From assembly GCA_001692895.1 (NCBI GenBank), contig KV748223.1, positions 682,001 to 746,000 on the forward strand: DNA of 64,000 nucleotides, given 5' to 3'. Below, in pieces: positions 22,518 to 34,054 of this stretch; the first letter of the stretch is position 1; each line of letters opens with the position of its first letter. The translations under genes and the position numbers were made by a program. The notes below the pieces were generated by a model. It was given only the letters and a program-made list of their open reading frames with translations, was not told the DNA's origin and searched no databases. The DNA comes from Cenococcum geophilum 1.58 (Eukaryota > Ascomycota > Dothideomycetes > Gloniales > Gloniaceae).

Positions 22518-24301
22518 TATTTACTACTAAGGTTATAGTATTAATAAAGTTAAATAATATACTACTAAAAGTAGTAGCTATAATAGCGTTAATGGCAGTA
22601 ACTATATTAGGATTAGGTAATAACACTAGTATAATAAATACTAACTCTTAGCTAGTTACCGTTAGACAGCTATAGGAAATGGTTAATTAATTAATAGATA
22701 ATAATAGGATATTTAAAGAAAAGATTAATAGAATCGGAGCAGCTAAGGTTAAGTTACCCTTAATTAAGCGATTCTTAGGGGAGAAGTTAAAACTTAAGGG
22801 ATTCCTTATATTAATATACTTTAAGGTTATATAGGAGGGAGTTAAACTAGGAACGCCTATAGATTAAGTTACTTATATAGGATTATTCTTAACAGGGAAA
22901 GTACTTAAGTAGTTTAAGCCTTACCTTATAGAGGTATAAGAGTATAGTATAATAATTACTAACTAGGAGGTATAATATATATTCTTAAGTTAGAGTGGGT
23001 TTATAGAATACTTAATGCAGATATTTAGAGACTTAAAGGTAACTACTATAGCGGAATAAAAACTTTAAAACCTAGTATAGAGAACTTTAGTAATTAAGTA
23101 TATAATATAGTTCTAAATATTAGTAATATAGGTTAAATGGAATAATAAAGCGCTTATAGTATAGTATAAGTAAGGACTTAAAGTAAAAGTCTAGGATGTA
23201 ATTATCCTAATAGAAGATACGGATACTCTTAGGAATTTAATTAATTAAGTAATTAAGATTAATAATAGGATCTACTAAAGAGAGTAGATTAAAAAGGGTT
23301 AAAATAGAGTTTTATAATTATATAAGGCGCAAGGTATATATTAGTAAAGTTAAAATTAAAAACTATAGTATAGCGCAGAGCTAATAGACCTAAGTAGTAT
23401 TAAAGAAACCTAGAAATAAAATAAATAACTATAGAAACCTAGAGGATAAGGATTAAGTAATTAAAGGTCTAAGGAGTAGAGGCCGAACTAGGGATCTTAG
23501 TAGTAGAAGATATTTAGGCGGACTCTATAATAAAAAAAATAGTTTAAAGAAGGAGCTTATATAAATTGTAGAAAATAAAGTTATTATATTAAAGACTATA
23601 GAAGTAGGTAGAGTTACTATATAGTAAAAGGAATAAGACTAGTAGAAGATATATATATATAGAGGGATAATAGTATACTATAAGGAATAAAAGAATATTT
23701 AATCTAGAGTTTTACGTTTTATTATAATAATATATACTAAATTTATAAGGACGCTAAGTATAGTATAAGCTATTAGCTATAGGAGCTAAAATTATTAAAG
23801 TTTAGAGGAACTAATAAACTAGTTTGTAGATCGGATATTAAGGACAATAAATTTAATATAGGCAAAACATTCTATAATAATAAGGTAATAAAAGTAGCTT
23901 ACTAGGAGTATATAGACCTTAGAGATATTATAAAAGAGGTAAAAGATAATTCCACTATAGAATAGAGAATATTAGTAGGGGTTAAGACCCTACTAGATAT
24001 AATGTCTATTACTTTACGAGATATAAGAGAAGTAGGATAGTAAACTACTTTAGCACTTAATAAAGGCAAAAGGCTAAAGGCTTAAGATTTTTAAGAAGAG
24101 ATATAAGACGCTTAAGATTCTTAAGAAGGGATATAAGACGCTTAAGATTCTTAAGAAGGGATAAGATAGGCTTAAGGACCTATAATGGATAATAACTAAT
24201 AGAGCAGAGTAATAGCTTAGTTTAGTAATATATAAATAAGCTTAGGACGAAGTTTCCTAAAGGTATAAGACTCTTAAGACGAGATAAGTAAGATTTAAGA
24301 C

Positions 24302-24519
24302 TGTCTGTACAAGTAGAGGTTGTAAATCGTATTACGCGTAGAGCGTATGCGGCAGGGGCTGTATGCGTAGCGTAGGTCACCTGACCACCTACGGCCCGAT
24401 AGATAGCCCGACCTTTACTACCCCTTTCTTTCTCTTTTAGTAGACGAAGACAGAACACGAATGAATTAAGAAACAGTTACCTTATATTATAATTGCAGTA
24501 CCCCTGGGTGATACCCACA
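24302..24519 (+). repeat. 5' LTR of the gag-only element
   Basis: 218 bp, TGTCTGTACAAG to GATACCCACA. An antisense open frame at 24222-24458 overlaps it and has a shadow in the other LTR, so it is not a gene. Confidence 0.9.
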
Positions 24520-24540
24520 CTGATTAGTAATATCACAGAT
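24520..24540 (+). other. Candidate primer-binding site, gag-only element
   Basis: CTGATTAGTAATATCACAG lies directly after the 5' LTR. It shares CTGATTAGT with the equivalent position in the copia elements, supporting a copia-type origin. Confidence 0.5.
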
Positions 24541-24577
24541 TAGAATCCGGTGTTATTACGAAGAGAGACAACACGCG

Positions 24578-24690
24578 ATCGCTCCTACCAAGGCCCGTCG
24601 ATCTCGTCGCGTTTGCTAAGAAGAACCCTTCCTACCAAGGCCCTGGGAACTTAAAGAACTGGCTCCTACTAAGGCTTCGTCTGGTTCGCG
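24578..24690. repeat. Leader repeat CTCCTACCAAGGCCC
   Basis: TCCTACCAAGGCCC or TCCTACTAAGGCTTC occurs three times in the untranslated leader of the gag-only element. Confidence 0.6.
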
Positions 24691-24839
24691 TCTATTATGT
24701 AAATCAATACCCAGTACAACCTCCTTACTGAGTGCTAGTACCCCTAGCAGCTTCGGCAGCATCCCACAACCTAGCAGTGTCAGTAGCACCCCCTACTTAC
24801 ACCACGATCTATACTAGTTAATTATATCTAATACAGGAA

Positions 24840-26520
24840 TCTAACGTCCGGACTGGGGTAACGGGATTACCCTAACCAATGAGACTACCGCAAAAGATAT
24901 CACCAACTATATTGACTTTAAAATTAATAAGTATACTAAGCGCAACTTTAAGGATAAAAGCTTATGGGAATTATACTAAGAGGACTTTAATAATTTCGAG
25001 GTATAGACATTTAAGGACGCTTATAGGTCTGTAATTAAGGAACTTAAACAACTACTCCGACGTAATGGAGTATGGGTCTTTAATAAGAAGAGTAAGTTAG
25101 TACCACAAGCACTGTACGACGTCGCCCATAAGGACAACCCTACGGAATGGTCAGATAAAGAAATTAAGCTATACATCAATAGTAAAGGACCCTTTAATTC
25201 GTATGTTATCAACCGCCGTCTTAAATTACGTTTATTAACCCCCTTAACGTCACCTACCCCAACCCCAGCTGTCTTAAATGACCTCCCTACGACCGAGCCT
25301 CCCTTACCTATGAACGTCACAGCTCCTTCTACAAAAGTCACAGCCGCCGTTAACTACGGTAGAGACTTAGCAACCCTAGTAAAGATATACACGGAGGAAA
25401 GTAAATATAGTGGAGAGGATAACAACTTCGACCGTAAGCTTACGATTTTTAACGACCTTTGTGATAGAGTTGGTATACCACAAGAGGTAAAGACTAAAGG
25501 CTTTCCAATAATACTACGTGGTATTGCTCTTAACTTCTACTATAAGAACAAGGTAACCTATACCACCTTTAATAGCATCTGTAATGCCGTACGTAATTAT
25601 TTTAAAGGACCGGAATATAAGCGTGGAATTCTAATAAAGTGGAATGCTATTACTCTTAAGACAGTAATAATGAAAAATAAAAGCAAGTCTATAGGGGACT
25701 GTCTACAGCTACTGCTTAACGACCTCTGTTATTTATAGTATGGTCTTAACGCTAACCTCCGCAATGACGATTTCCTACATAATAAGCTTATCGTCGCTTG
25801 TTAAGACGTCGCTGCTTGCTAGGCAGCTTGCTTGAACCCACCTGCTATACTTACTGGCCTTATAAATAGCCTACGATCATTAATCGTCACTTATAAGAAG
25901 ATTAATGGTACTATAGGACAACCTGCTAATGTATTCTTATAGCCTATAGAATAGCCTACGGACGTATTTTTTACTGACCGTCGCTACTACCGGCCGATGC
26001 CTCGACCAAGCTTATTAAATAATCGTTACGGCAATAACGCTAGGACGTACTTCGTATGTAAGAAAGGAGACTATTAGTTAACTAGGCATACTAAAGAAGA
26101 ATATAATAAAGCAAGAGAAGGTTTTAAGAGACGTGTCCACTAGTACTTTGCGGATAACGATATTAACAACGACTTTGATAAGGACATAGTTCCAACTACT
26201 ACTAGCGGCAATTTCTTCTATAACGACTCTGGTGTTGAGCACTTTATGACTTTAAATGGGCCAATACTAATTAAAACCGCTAAGAATATAGTCACGTTTA
26301 TAAACAATAATGCCTTTGTTTACGGCCTTACTGGTAGTATGGAACCTGGTGGTATAGAACCTAGTAGTATAGAACCTGGTGGTACGGAACCTGGTACAGT
26401 AAGACGCAATAATAAGGGCAAAAACGCCACCTACTTCTGTGACGACGATAACGACGTTAATATAGAGAACCTTACTGTTGACATCGACTTCCTTGACTGT
26501 TATTTCAACGACGACGGATA
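24840..26520 (+). pseudogene. Copia-type gag, lightly RIP-damaged
   Basis: Capsid/nucleocapsid protein. A long plus-strand frame runs through only about ten stops. The open part 25310-25738 holds YGRDLATLVKIYTEESKYSG and FNDLCDRVGIPQEVKTKGFP, typical of fungal copia gag. At about 26045-26100, ARTYFVCKKGDY-LTRHTKEE is a zinc knuckle in which TAG replaced a tryptophan codon. The open part 26246-26521 contains a short run of EPGG/EPSS repeats (about 26335-26395) and an acidic end. The start was not fixed; no ATG is obvious at the head of the frame. No protease DTGA motif follows. Confidence 0.8.
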
Positions 26521-26689
26521 GGACTCAGCCCTTCCATATATTTTACCCTATAGTCTATAATAGCTCTATAACTCTTATACCTTCCAAAGCCGCCATACCT
26601 TTGGTTCTGACTTTAACTACGCTCTGTTATGGGACACCTTAGTAACACCTTATATGCGCCTACCTGTCTCTACCGCAATATCCGAATGT

Positions 26690-26790
26690 TTACGATATCC
26701 GCAATATCCGTAGCGATATCCGCAATATCCGTAACGATATCCGCAACGTCTGTAATATCCGTAATATTCGCAATACCCGAAACATTCGCG
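26690..26790. repeat. 21-bp tandem repeat GATATCCGCAATATCCGTA
   Basis: GATATCCGCAATATCCGTARC is repeated two and a half times, then continues in decayed form to about 26790. It lies between the gag stop and the 3' LTR of the gag-only element. Confidence 0.75.
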
Positions 26791-26872
26791 ATTACTGCCC
26801 TGAGCACCTGTTGACCTATATACTTCTCCTTTATACTTTCTTACCTTCTTTCCTTTTTGTAAATGTCGCCAG

Positions 26873-27090
26873 TGTCTGTATAAGTAGAGGTTATAAATCG
26901 TATTACGCGTAGAGCGTATGCGGCAGGGGCTGTATGCGTAGCGTAGGTCACCTGACCACCTACGGCCCGATAGATAGCCCGACCTTTACTACCCCTTTCT
27001 TTCTCTTTTAGTAGACGAAGATAGAACACGAATGAATTAAGAAACAGTTACCTTATATTGCAATTGCAGTACCCCCAGGTAATACCTACA
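26873..27090 (+). repeat. 3' LTR of the gag-only element
   Basis: 218 bp, TGTCTGTATAAG to GTAATACCTACA, followed by the AAGAC duplication. Confidence 0.9.
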
Positions 27091-29470
27091 AAGACTCTTA
27101 AGACTTAATAAGAATACTAAAGAAGCCTAATTAAACTAAGGCTAGAGCTAAGCTTAAGATAGAAGCAAGCTTAAAATTAAGAATTCTATGAGACTAAGAT
27201 TTTTAAATATAAATAAGGACTATTAAATAAACTAAGATTAAGAAGTAAGAAGACTTTAAGAATCTATTTATAAGGCGAAAACTAAAAGAAAATATAGAGG
27301 AATTTAGATAGAGAATTCTCGTATAGTAAGAATAGAAACTAGATAAGAGATCTAGTATACTAAGTCGTATAAGGGACAGAGCACTTATATAAATAATTAC
27401 TAATAGGCCTAGGGTAGGTACGCTAAGAGCTAAATAGTCTATTAAACTAGAAAATAAAGAGGATTTAGGGATTTCTACTAGGTTTAAAGAATGATATATA
27501 AAGGGCTGTTATAATATAGTAATAAGAAGATACTTCCTTACGGATAAGCTGTATATACTCTAATAGCTATACTAAAAGTAGTATAGATAATAATATAATG
27601 ATAAATAGGAAGATTTTTATATATAGTTAGATAAATGAATTACCTAAAACTACCTAATTATAGAAAAGGCTATAACTTATATTAAGGGAGCCTTATTTAT
27701 AATATTAAAGGATTTAGAGGAATAATTAGAGTACTAGAAAAGTAAGAGGCGCATCTTAGTACCTATAAATAAAGTTATAACGTTTAGATTAACACGGTAA
27801 AGGTTTAAACTTAAGGATAAAGACGAGCTAAGAGTTAACCTAAAGTACCTAGCGTATTATATATTGGTATAGATTATATATATAGAGATAATATATACGA
27901 AATATATAAGAATCTAAAAGAAAAGAATTAAAAGTACCCTATAAGGATATATTAGGCGCTAAATAAGTAATAGTATAGAAATACTAAGTATATACATAGC
28001 TTGCATTTAATAGAAGTTTAAAAGTTAGAAGACTTAATACTTTAACTAAAAAGATTCCTTACGGAAAAATGCTTAAATAAATAATAGTAGTGGGAATACC
28101 TAGAGAATACGTGTTTATAGTATATAGAGGATAAAAAGCGAACTAGGTATTGGCTAAAGAGCGAGCTAAGTATATAAGGATTAAGTAGCTAATAGTTAGG
28201 AAAAGTAGAGGCCTATAGAACTAGAGGGAGCTAGTAGTAGAGCCTTAAACCCTTAAAGGAATTTAAGAACAATACCTAAATTTATAAGTTAATTAGTAAG
28301 ATTAGCAGTTTAAAGTATTAATAAATAGTAGAGCAATACAGAACTATATTTTATTAGTAGTAGTTAAAAGAATAGGATTATCTTATAGGCAGAAGGAGTA
28401 ATTTTACCTATTAGTTATAATTTTAGGAGATCTAATAGTCTACAGAGGAGGTATTATTAACCTTAAAATAGGACCTATTTAAATAACCATTAAAGGAAAA
28501 TAAATTAAGATATCTTTTAATATCCTACTATTAGGACGGAATAAGGCAGTATTAGGCATACCTTAGTTATAGAAATATAATCTAAAGATTAATTAGATTA
28601 TAGGTTAGGTTAATATTAAAGATACTTAATAATATAAGATGTAATAATAAACTAAGTTAGTATAGTACTAAGTTGGAGTAATATATAAAGAGACTAAGCG
28701 AGGCTTAAGTTATATATTAAGGAGATACTATAAGTATAGCAAGAAACTATAGAGCTTAAAAAGTAAAAAGCTGGCAGATTATATAGTATAGGACTATAAG
28801 ATAAAGTTAAAACTAGGAATAAGTTTAAGGTTCTTTCTAACCTATAAGCTTACTTAAGAAGAGTTAAGAGTACTTAAAGAGTTTATCTAAGAGAACTTAT
28901 AAAAGGGATATATTAAACTATTATAGTTATTAGTAGGATATCTAGTATTATTCGTACTAAAGAAGAACGAAAAACTTAGGCTATATATTAACTATAAACA
29001 GTTAAATAATATCACTTAAAAGGATAGGTATTCTTTACCCTTAATTAGCGAAATCTAGGATTAAATAGGTAATATATAAATCTTTATAAAGATAGATCTA
29101 AGATAGGCGTACTATTAGATTAGAATTAAGGAAGGCAATAAATAAAAGGCAGCTTTTAGGTTAAAGGAAGGACTATATAAGCTATTGGTAATATAATTCG
29201 GGTTAATAAATATATTAGTAATATTTTAGAAACGAATTAATAGTATATTAGGAGAACACCTTAATAAGTTTATTATGGTATACCTTAATATTATTATTAT
29301 CTACTTAATAACTAAGGAAGAATACAGGGAATATATTAAATAGGTTTTAAAGAGACTATAAGAAGAACAGATGCTAGTAGTAATTAAAAAATATAAGTTC
29401 TTTACTAGGAAGTCCAATTTTGTAGGATTTATTATTAAATTAGGTTATATTAGTATAGACCTAAAAAAGA

Positions 29471-29672
29471 TTAAATGTAAGCTTTGCAGTATGGGTATTG
29501 AACGAGCGACTTAATTGTAAATCTATGGAAATCAAGTGGTATAAATACATAAAAGTAGACCCCGAACTCCAAAGCCTATGACTCATTTCCAACGTATCTA
29601 AGACATACGAGGGTAGTACTGACGCAGGTGAAACAGGGTAATATGCAAGGTCCGGTAGTCGGTTACATTAAA
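29471..29672 (+). mobile_element. Solo LTR (family S2) with TSD TTAAA
   Basis: 192 bp at 29476-29667, starting TGTAAGCTTTGC and ending GTCGGTTACA, with flanking TTAAA at 29471-29475 and 29668-29672. The paired chromovirus B (about 48595) lacks it, which proves insertion. A TATA-like TATAAATACATAAAAG is near the middle. It is only slightly AT-shifted. It differs in sequence from solo LTR family S1. Strand is uncertain. Confidence 0.9.
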
Positions 29673-31288
29673 GCTATAGTAAGTTAGTAAGAACTAGAAA
29701 ATGTAATATAGTTAAGGTTATTTTTAGGGGTTTATAACTACTATAGAAGGGTTATAGTATAGTAGTTAAAGAATATTAAACTATTTACCAGGCTTACTAA
29801 GAAGGAGGAACTATAGGTATAGGGAGATAAGTAGAAGAAACTATTTTAGGAACTTAAGTAGTTATTTACCTAAGAGCTAATTCTTAAAATTTACTAACTA
29901 GGACTAGATATAGTTATAAAAATAGATATATTAAACTTTATACTAGGAGTATATTTACTATAGAGGTATAAAAATATATAGTATTTAGTAGTATACTATA
30001 GTTAGAAGATAATACTACTAGAGTTAAACTATAACATCTATAATAAGGAATTATTAGGTATAGTTATAGCACTTAAAAAATAGAGAGTATTCTTATAAGG
30101 CGTAAAGAAACTATTTATAGTTAAGATAGATTATAAGAACCTAATAGGGTTCCTAACGATAAAAGAACTTAATTAAAAATAGGTTAGATAGGCAGAAATA
30201 CTTATAAAATACTATTTTAAGATTTAGTATACTAAAGGAACTAAAAATATAAGAGCAGACGCACTTAGTAGAAAGGCTAAATTATAGAATAATAAGAAAC
30301 TATTAGGAGTAATACTACGCAAAGATAAGGATGGATTAATTAGATATAATTACCCTAAACTAGTAATAACTTAAGAGGATAATAAACTAAAAAGAGTCTA
30401 TAAGATACTAGAGAGCTTTTAAGTATAGAGAATTCTAGAAGTATAGCTAGAAGATCTGTAGGTGGATATATATAAAAATTAAAAAGTAAAGTATATCCTA
30501 AAAAGCATAGTAGAGTATTTTATAAAAGATTTCTATAAGGGAATAACTTAGGGGTATAATAGAGCAATAGGCTTAATGTTAAGACTTTAGGAAGGATATA
30601 TTATTAATGGAATTTAGGGTATAGCTAAAAAAAGTAATAAAAGAGTATCTAGATTACTAAAGGAATAAATTAATAAGATATAAGCTATATAGAGGGGTAT
30701 AACCTATTAAAATATTAGAGAGACTATAGGAGGTTATATTATAGGACTTTATTATTAAGTTACTAAAGTTAAGAAATCCTATTACTGAATAAGAGCATAA
30801 TATAATCTTAGTAATAGTAGATAAGTTAACTAAATAGGGCTACTTTATAGTATATATAGAAGAAATCTTAGTAGAAGATGTTACTAAAATCTATGTTAAA
30901 GAAGTATTTATAAGATACGGAGTACTAAGTAAGATTATATTAGACAGAGATCTAAGATTTATAATAGTATTTTAAGAGGTATTCTTAGCGGAATAAGGAG
31001 TTAGAGTAGTAATTTTTACTATATATTATCTGCAGACAGATAGATAGATAGAAAGATTAAATTAGATACTAAAATAGTATCTAAGGCATTATATTAATTA
31101 TATATAAAATAATTAGGTATTACTATTACTGGTTATACAGTTTATATATAATATAACGCTATAAGAAGGAATAGGTATATTACTATTTAAGGTAAATTAT
31201 AGATATAAGCTAAGAATATTATTATTACTATAATAAGCGAAGAAAATAAGTAGCATAGCTAAAGAAAGAATAAAGACGTTAATAAATC

Positions 31289-31561
31289 TGTTTATATCAA
31301 CTTAATAATACAATTAAGTCATATCCAGGGGCACGAAATACGTATAGTATCGTATGCTCTTTTAGATGGTGGTGACTGTCTCTTATATTAAAGCAGACTA
31401 CGTAGTCTATATACTAATGCGACCTCCCCCCTAATTAGTTAGTGCTTTAGGAGTGCACTAGACGCGTAAGCGGGTGGTTAGTGCACCGAACGCGTAAATA
31501 CGTACTTGGTGTACCGAACGCGTAAGCACGCGGTTGGTATAACAGGTGCTGTAATTATACA
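31289..31561 (-). repeat. 3' LTR of copia family 2
   Basis: 273 bp. On plus it begins TGTTTATATCAAC and ends GTAATTATACA. It contains a duplicated CCGAACGCGTAARYACG block (about 31480-31540). Confidence 0.9.
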
Positions 31562-33000
31562 CTGGCGGTACTTAAAAAATGGAACCACTTATATATAGCC
31601 TCCGTAATTGCTTTAGTAGAACCGTAAAACACAAAAGAAATACATAAGAAATCTATAGGAGATCCCTCCCAAGGTGTCTTCTGGGCTACCTTCCAAACGG
31701 TACTCCAAGCGGGCCGTAAGTCCTACTTACGGTCCGTAAAGTAAACCGTACGACCTTCCGACGGGCCGTAAATAAACTATAGTACTCCGTTAGTCTCGTT
31801 CCACCCATTCTATAACCTTTAGATTAAGCTTATTTATATTAATTAGGGTTTTAAGGGCTTAACACAGCTTTGCCTTAGTTATAGCGTCTACTAGGTTACT
31901 TTCGCCGCTAATTCATTTAACCTTTATAATTTCACGTTATTTATAGGCCTAATATAAGCACATTAGGTTGACTATAAGCTGCTTCTCTTATATCATACCT
32001 AGTTTAACTAGGCAGTTATAGAGGGACTTTAAATTAATATATAAAACTAGGGGTAACTACTCTAGTTATAGAATCTTCTGGACCGTTAATTTAATTGCGG
32101 CTACTATATTAAATCTATAAGCTAGTGTATATAGTTTAGAAGCTAGTACACTGCGGGTTATTTATTTACACTTAATTAAAGACTAATATAGTATATTTAC
32201 GTCCTAATTACGGTCCGTAAGTACAATTATAAAGCCAATTTGTAATAATAGGTCTTTATTATTAGCAAAGGAGGCACCCGTAAATACTAGTAGGCTAAGG
32301 GAGTTTAGGTCTAGTGGTATAAAAGTAAGTCCCCTTGCTGCATTATTAATTTGCCACTAAATACGCTTATTAAGCTGCTTAATATTTTCCTCTTATAGGT
32401 CTGTTGCCTGGGCCGTAAAGGATAAATTATAGGCAGATTTAGGTTGACAGACTATGGCGATATAGGCGCCTCTTGCACGCTATATAGCGTATTAGTTCTT
32501 TATATTTACGGTCTTATAAATCTCTTTATAGGAACTAGTAAAGTTTATAGGCTTTACTATAATAGGCTTTAGGTTTTAAGCTTGGCGTTCCTAAGTTAGC
32601 TTAATTAGGTTGCCCTTTTATATAATTAAGCCTCTATTAAACTTAATTAGAGTCTGCTTAGTTAACTACTCTTACGGCTTTGCTAAGAACTTTGCCTTTT
32701 ATAGTTTAGTTTCTTTAGCGTCCGCAAAGGTCTGGTCTGCTAGGAATAGGGTATTATCTATTTAGAGTCTAATAATACTAAGGCCGTTTAATAGGCTATA
32801 TAGGAGGTAGGGGTTGTAGGTTAACTATTCTATTTTAAGTTTACTAATATAGTGCTAGTAGTATATCTTAAACTAATAGTTTCTAGCTTCTAGTACTCCG
32901 TAAAGAGGTTTTATAACCTATAAAATTATTCCTAGTTACAGATTAAGCTTAAGGGGTAGTCGTATATAGATATCTCTACTTAGGTAGGTATTAGACTATA

Positions 33001-34054
33001 TATATACTTATAAGAGGCCGTCGAAATCGGACTCTGCACCTGTACGTGGTGACGGCTACGAACCTGGTCTTCGAAGTTTAGATCCAGAGCTAACGCAGAG
33101 ACGTCGCACAGCGTGCGGACAGGACCTGTGGTGGTTATAGGCGTTGAGGGCAGTAGTGAAAAATTTTCAGATAGTGAGATCTTAAAAACCACTACTGTTG
33201 GCTCTCTACAGTACAACGACTACTACATTCTCCTATCCAGGGCACCTATATAATCCAACATAGATACACAGTATTCGATATCACCCCCCGTCCCCTAGTG
33301 GAAAGCATTAACAACCTTATATTAACAAATAAGTAAACGCGAACGAACGAACGAACGAGTAAATATACGGCCCCTCCTAACCCCTAGGGCGATCGCCCGC
33401 GGAGTATGCGGTCACTCGCCGTACTGCTATAATACTACTGAAAGCGGCAGCTGGATAACCCCATACGGTTTTCCTTGTCTCCTCTCAACGGAGTGGTGCC
33501 CTTAGAGAGGGCCTAGTGACTAGGGCCTAGGCACAAAAGATACCTAGATACACACACACATACACATCCCGCTTTTATCTTTTAGTTTTAGGATAGTAGA
33601 TCGGATGAATCCCCCTTACGCCTTCGATAGGCCTTAGGGGGGGGGGAGGCATGGCGTATATAGTAATGGTTAACAAGAGACAGCATATAGGGGTGGTTAA
33701 GATATGGGGCACAACTATAAGCACACAGCAATCGATTAGCAAGGCCTAGCTAGGACGTAGTGAACCCTAGCTTTGGATAAGCTAGAGAAGGAAGTAGTGG
33801 TTTCTAAGGAGTTTGAAACATCCAAGGAGGAGGACGAGCTATAGGCCCGCAGGGCCGCTGCTCGTGCAGGCATGGCAATTTGGGGTTTTTCATCCTACTG
33901 AGGTAGCTCATAGGGTTTTTCCTCCCCCCAATAGCAAGGGGTTTTTCCTGTCAATATTACTTTCCCCTTGTATACGGAGTAGTCTGCATAGGCCTAGATA
34001 GGATCCGTATTAGACGTTAATTAAAGAATCTACTACTACTATATACTTATAAGA
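33001..34054 (+). mobile_element. 1-kb non-autonomous retroposon, copy 2, TSD TATATACTTATAAGA
   Basis: Element at 33016-34039 (1024 bp), flanked by perfect 15-bp duplications (33001-33015 and 34040-34054). It aligns end to end with copy 1: start GGCCGTCGAAATCGG, shared block GGGCGATCGCCCGCGG, 3' end GACGTTAATTAAAGAA, then a CTA-repeat tail instead of the ATT repeat of copy 1. Open frames at 32980-33216 (minus) and 33813-34001 (plus) are not conserved in copy 1 and are not called as genes. Confidence 0.88.

Larger units (their letters stand above)
24297..27095 (+). mobile_element. Gag-only copia-type LTR element (TR-GAG-like), TSD AAGAC
   Basis: Compact element at 24302-27090 (2789 bp) with 218-bp LTRs at 24302-24519 and 26873-27090, and a perfect 5-bp duplication AAGAC on each side. 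The LTRs begin TGTCTGTA and end ACCCACA or ACCTACA; by eye they differ by only about ten bases, nearly all transitions. The 2353-bp internal region encodes gag with a zinc knuckle but no protease, integrase or reverse transcriptase. This matches the non-autonomous TR-GAG class, which would rely on enzymes from a related copia element. Far fewer stops than in its host point to a younger insertion. Confidence 0.88.
22518..28250 (+). pseudogene. Chromovirus A gag, RIP-degraded and interrupted
   Basis: Capsid protein region of the gypsy element, read on plus. A stretch near 22740-22800 resembles KVKLPLIKRFLGEKLKLKGF, a fungal gypsy gag region. At about 23550-23600 the translation GAYINCRK-SYYIKDYR fits a decayed CCHC zinc knuckle (C-x2-C-x4-H-x4-C). 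The gag-only element at 24302-27090 splits the frame with a 5-bp duplication. Sequence from 27096 continues towards the protease. Tandem AAGACGCTTAAGATTCTTAAG-like blocks occur at about 24090-24180. Stops, mostly TAG, are frequent. Confidence 0.65.

Noticed and set aside
24222-24458. 78-codon minus frame repeated at 26841-27029 as a conserved gene pair
   Set aside because: The two lie in the paired LTRs of the gag-only element, so their similarity is LTR identity, not gene conservation.
25021-25341. 106-codon minus frame
   Set aside because: It is antisense to the gag frame, which has recognisable copia gag motifs on plus.
26629-26814. 61-codon plus frame with Ile-Ser-Ala repeats
   Set aside because: It is a translation of the 21-bp tandem repeat downstream of gag; no independent support.
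26868-27095. Direct repeats 24302-24519 and 26873-27090 as a segmental duplication
   Set aside because: Equal length, TG..CA ends and the AAGAC target duplication show they are LTRs of one element.
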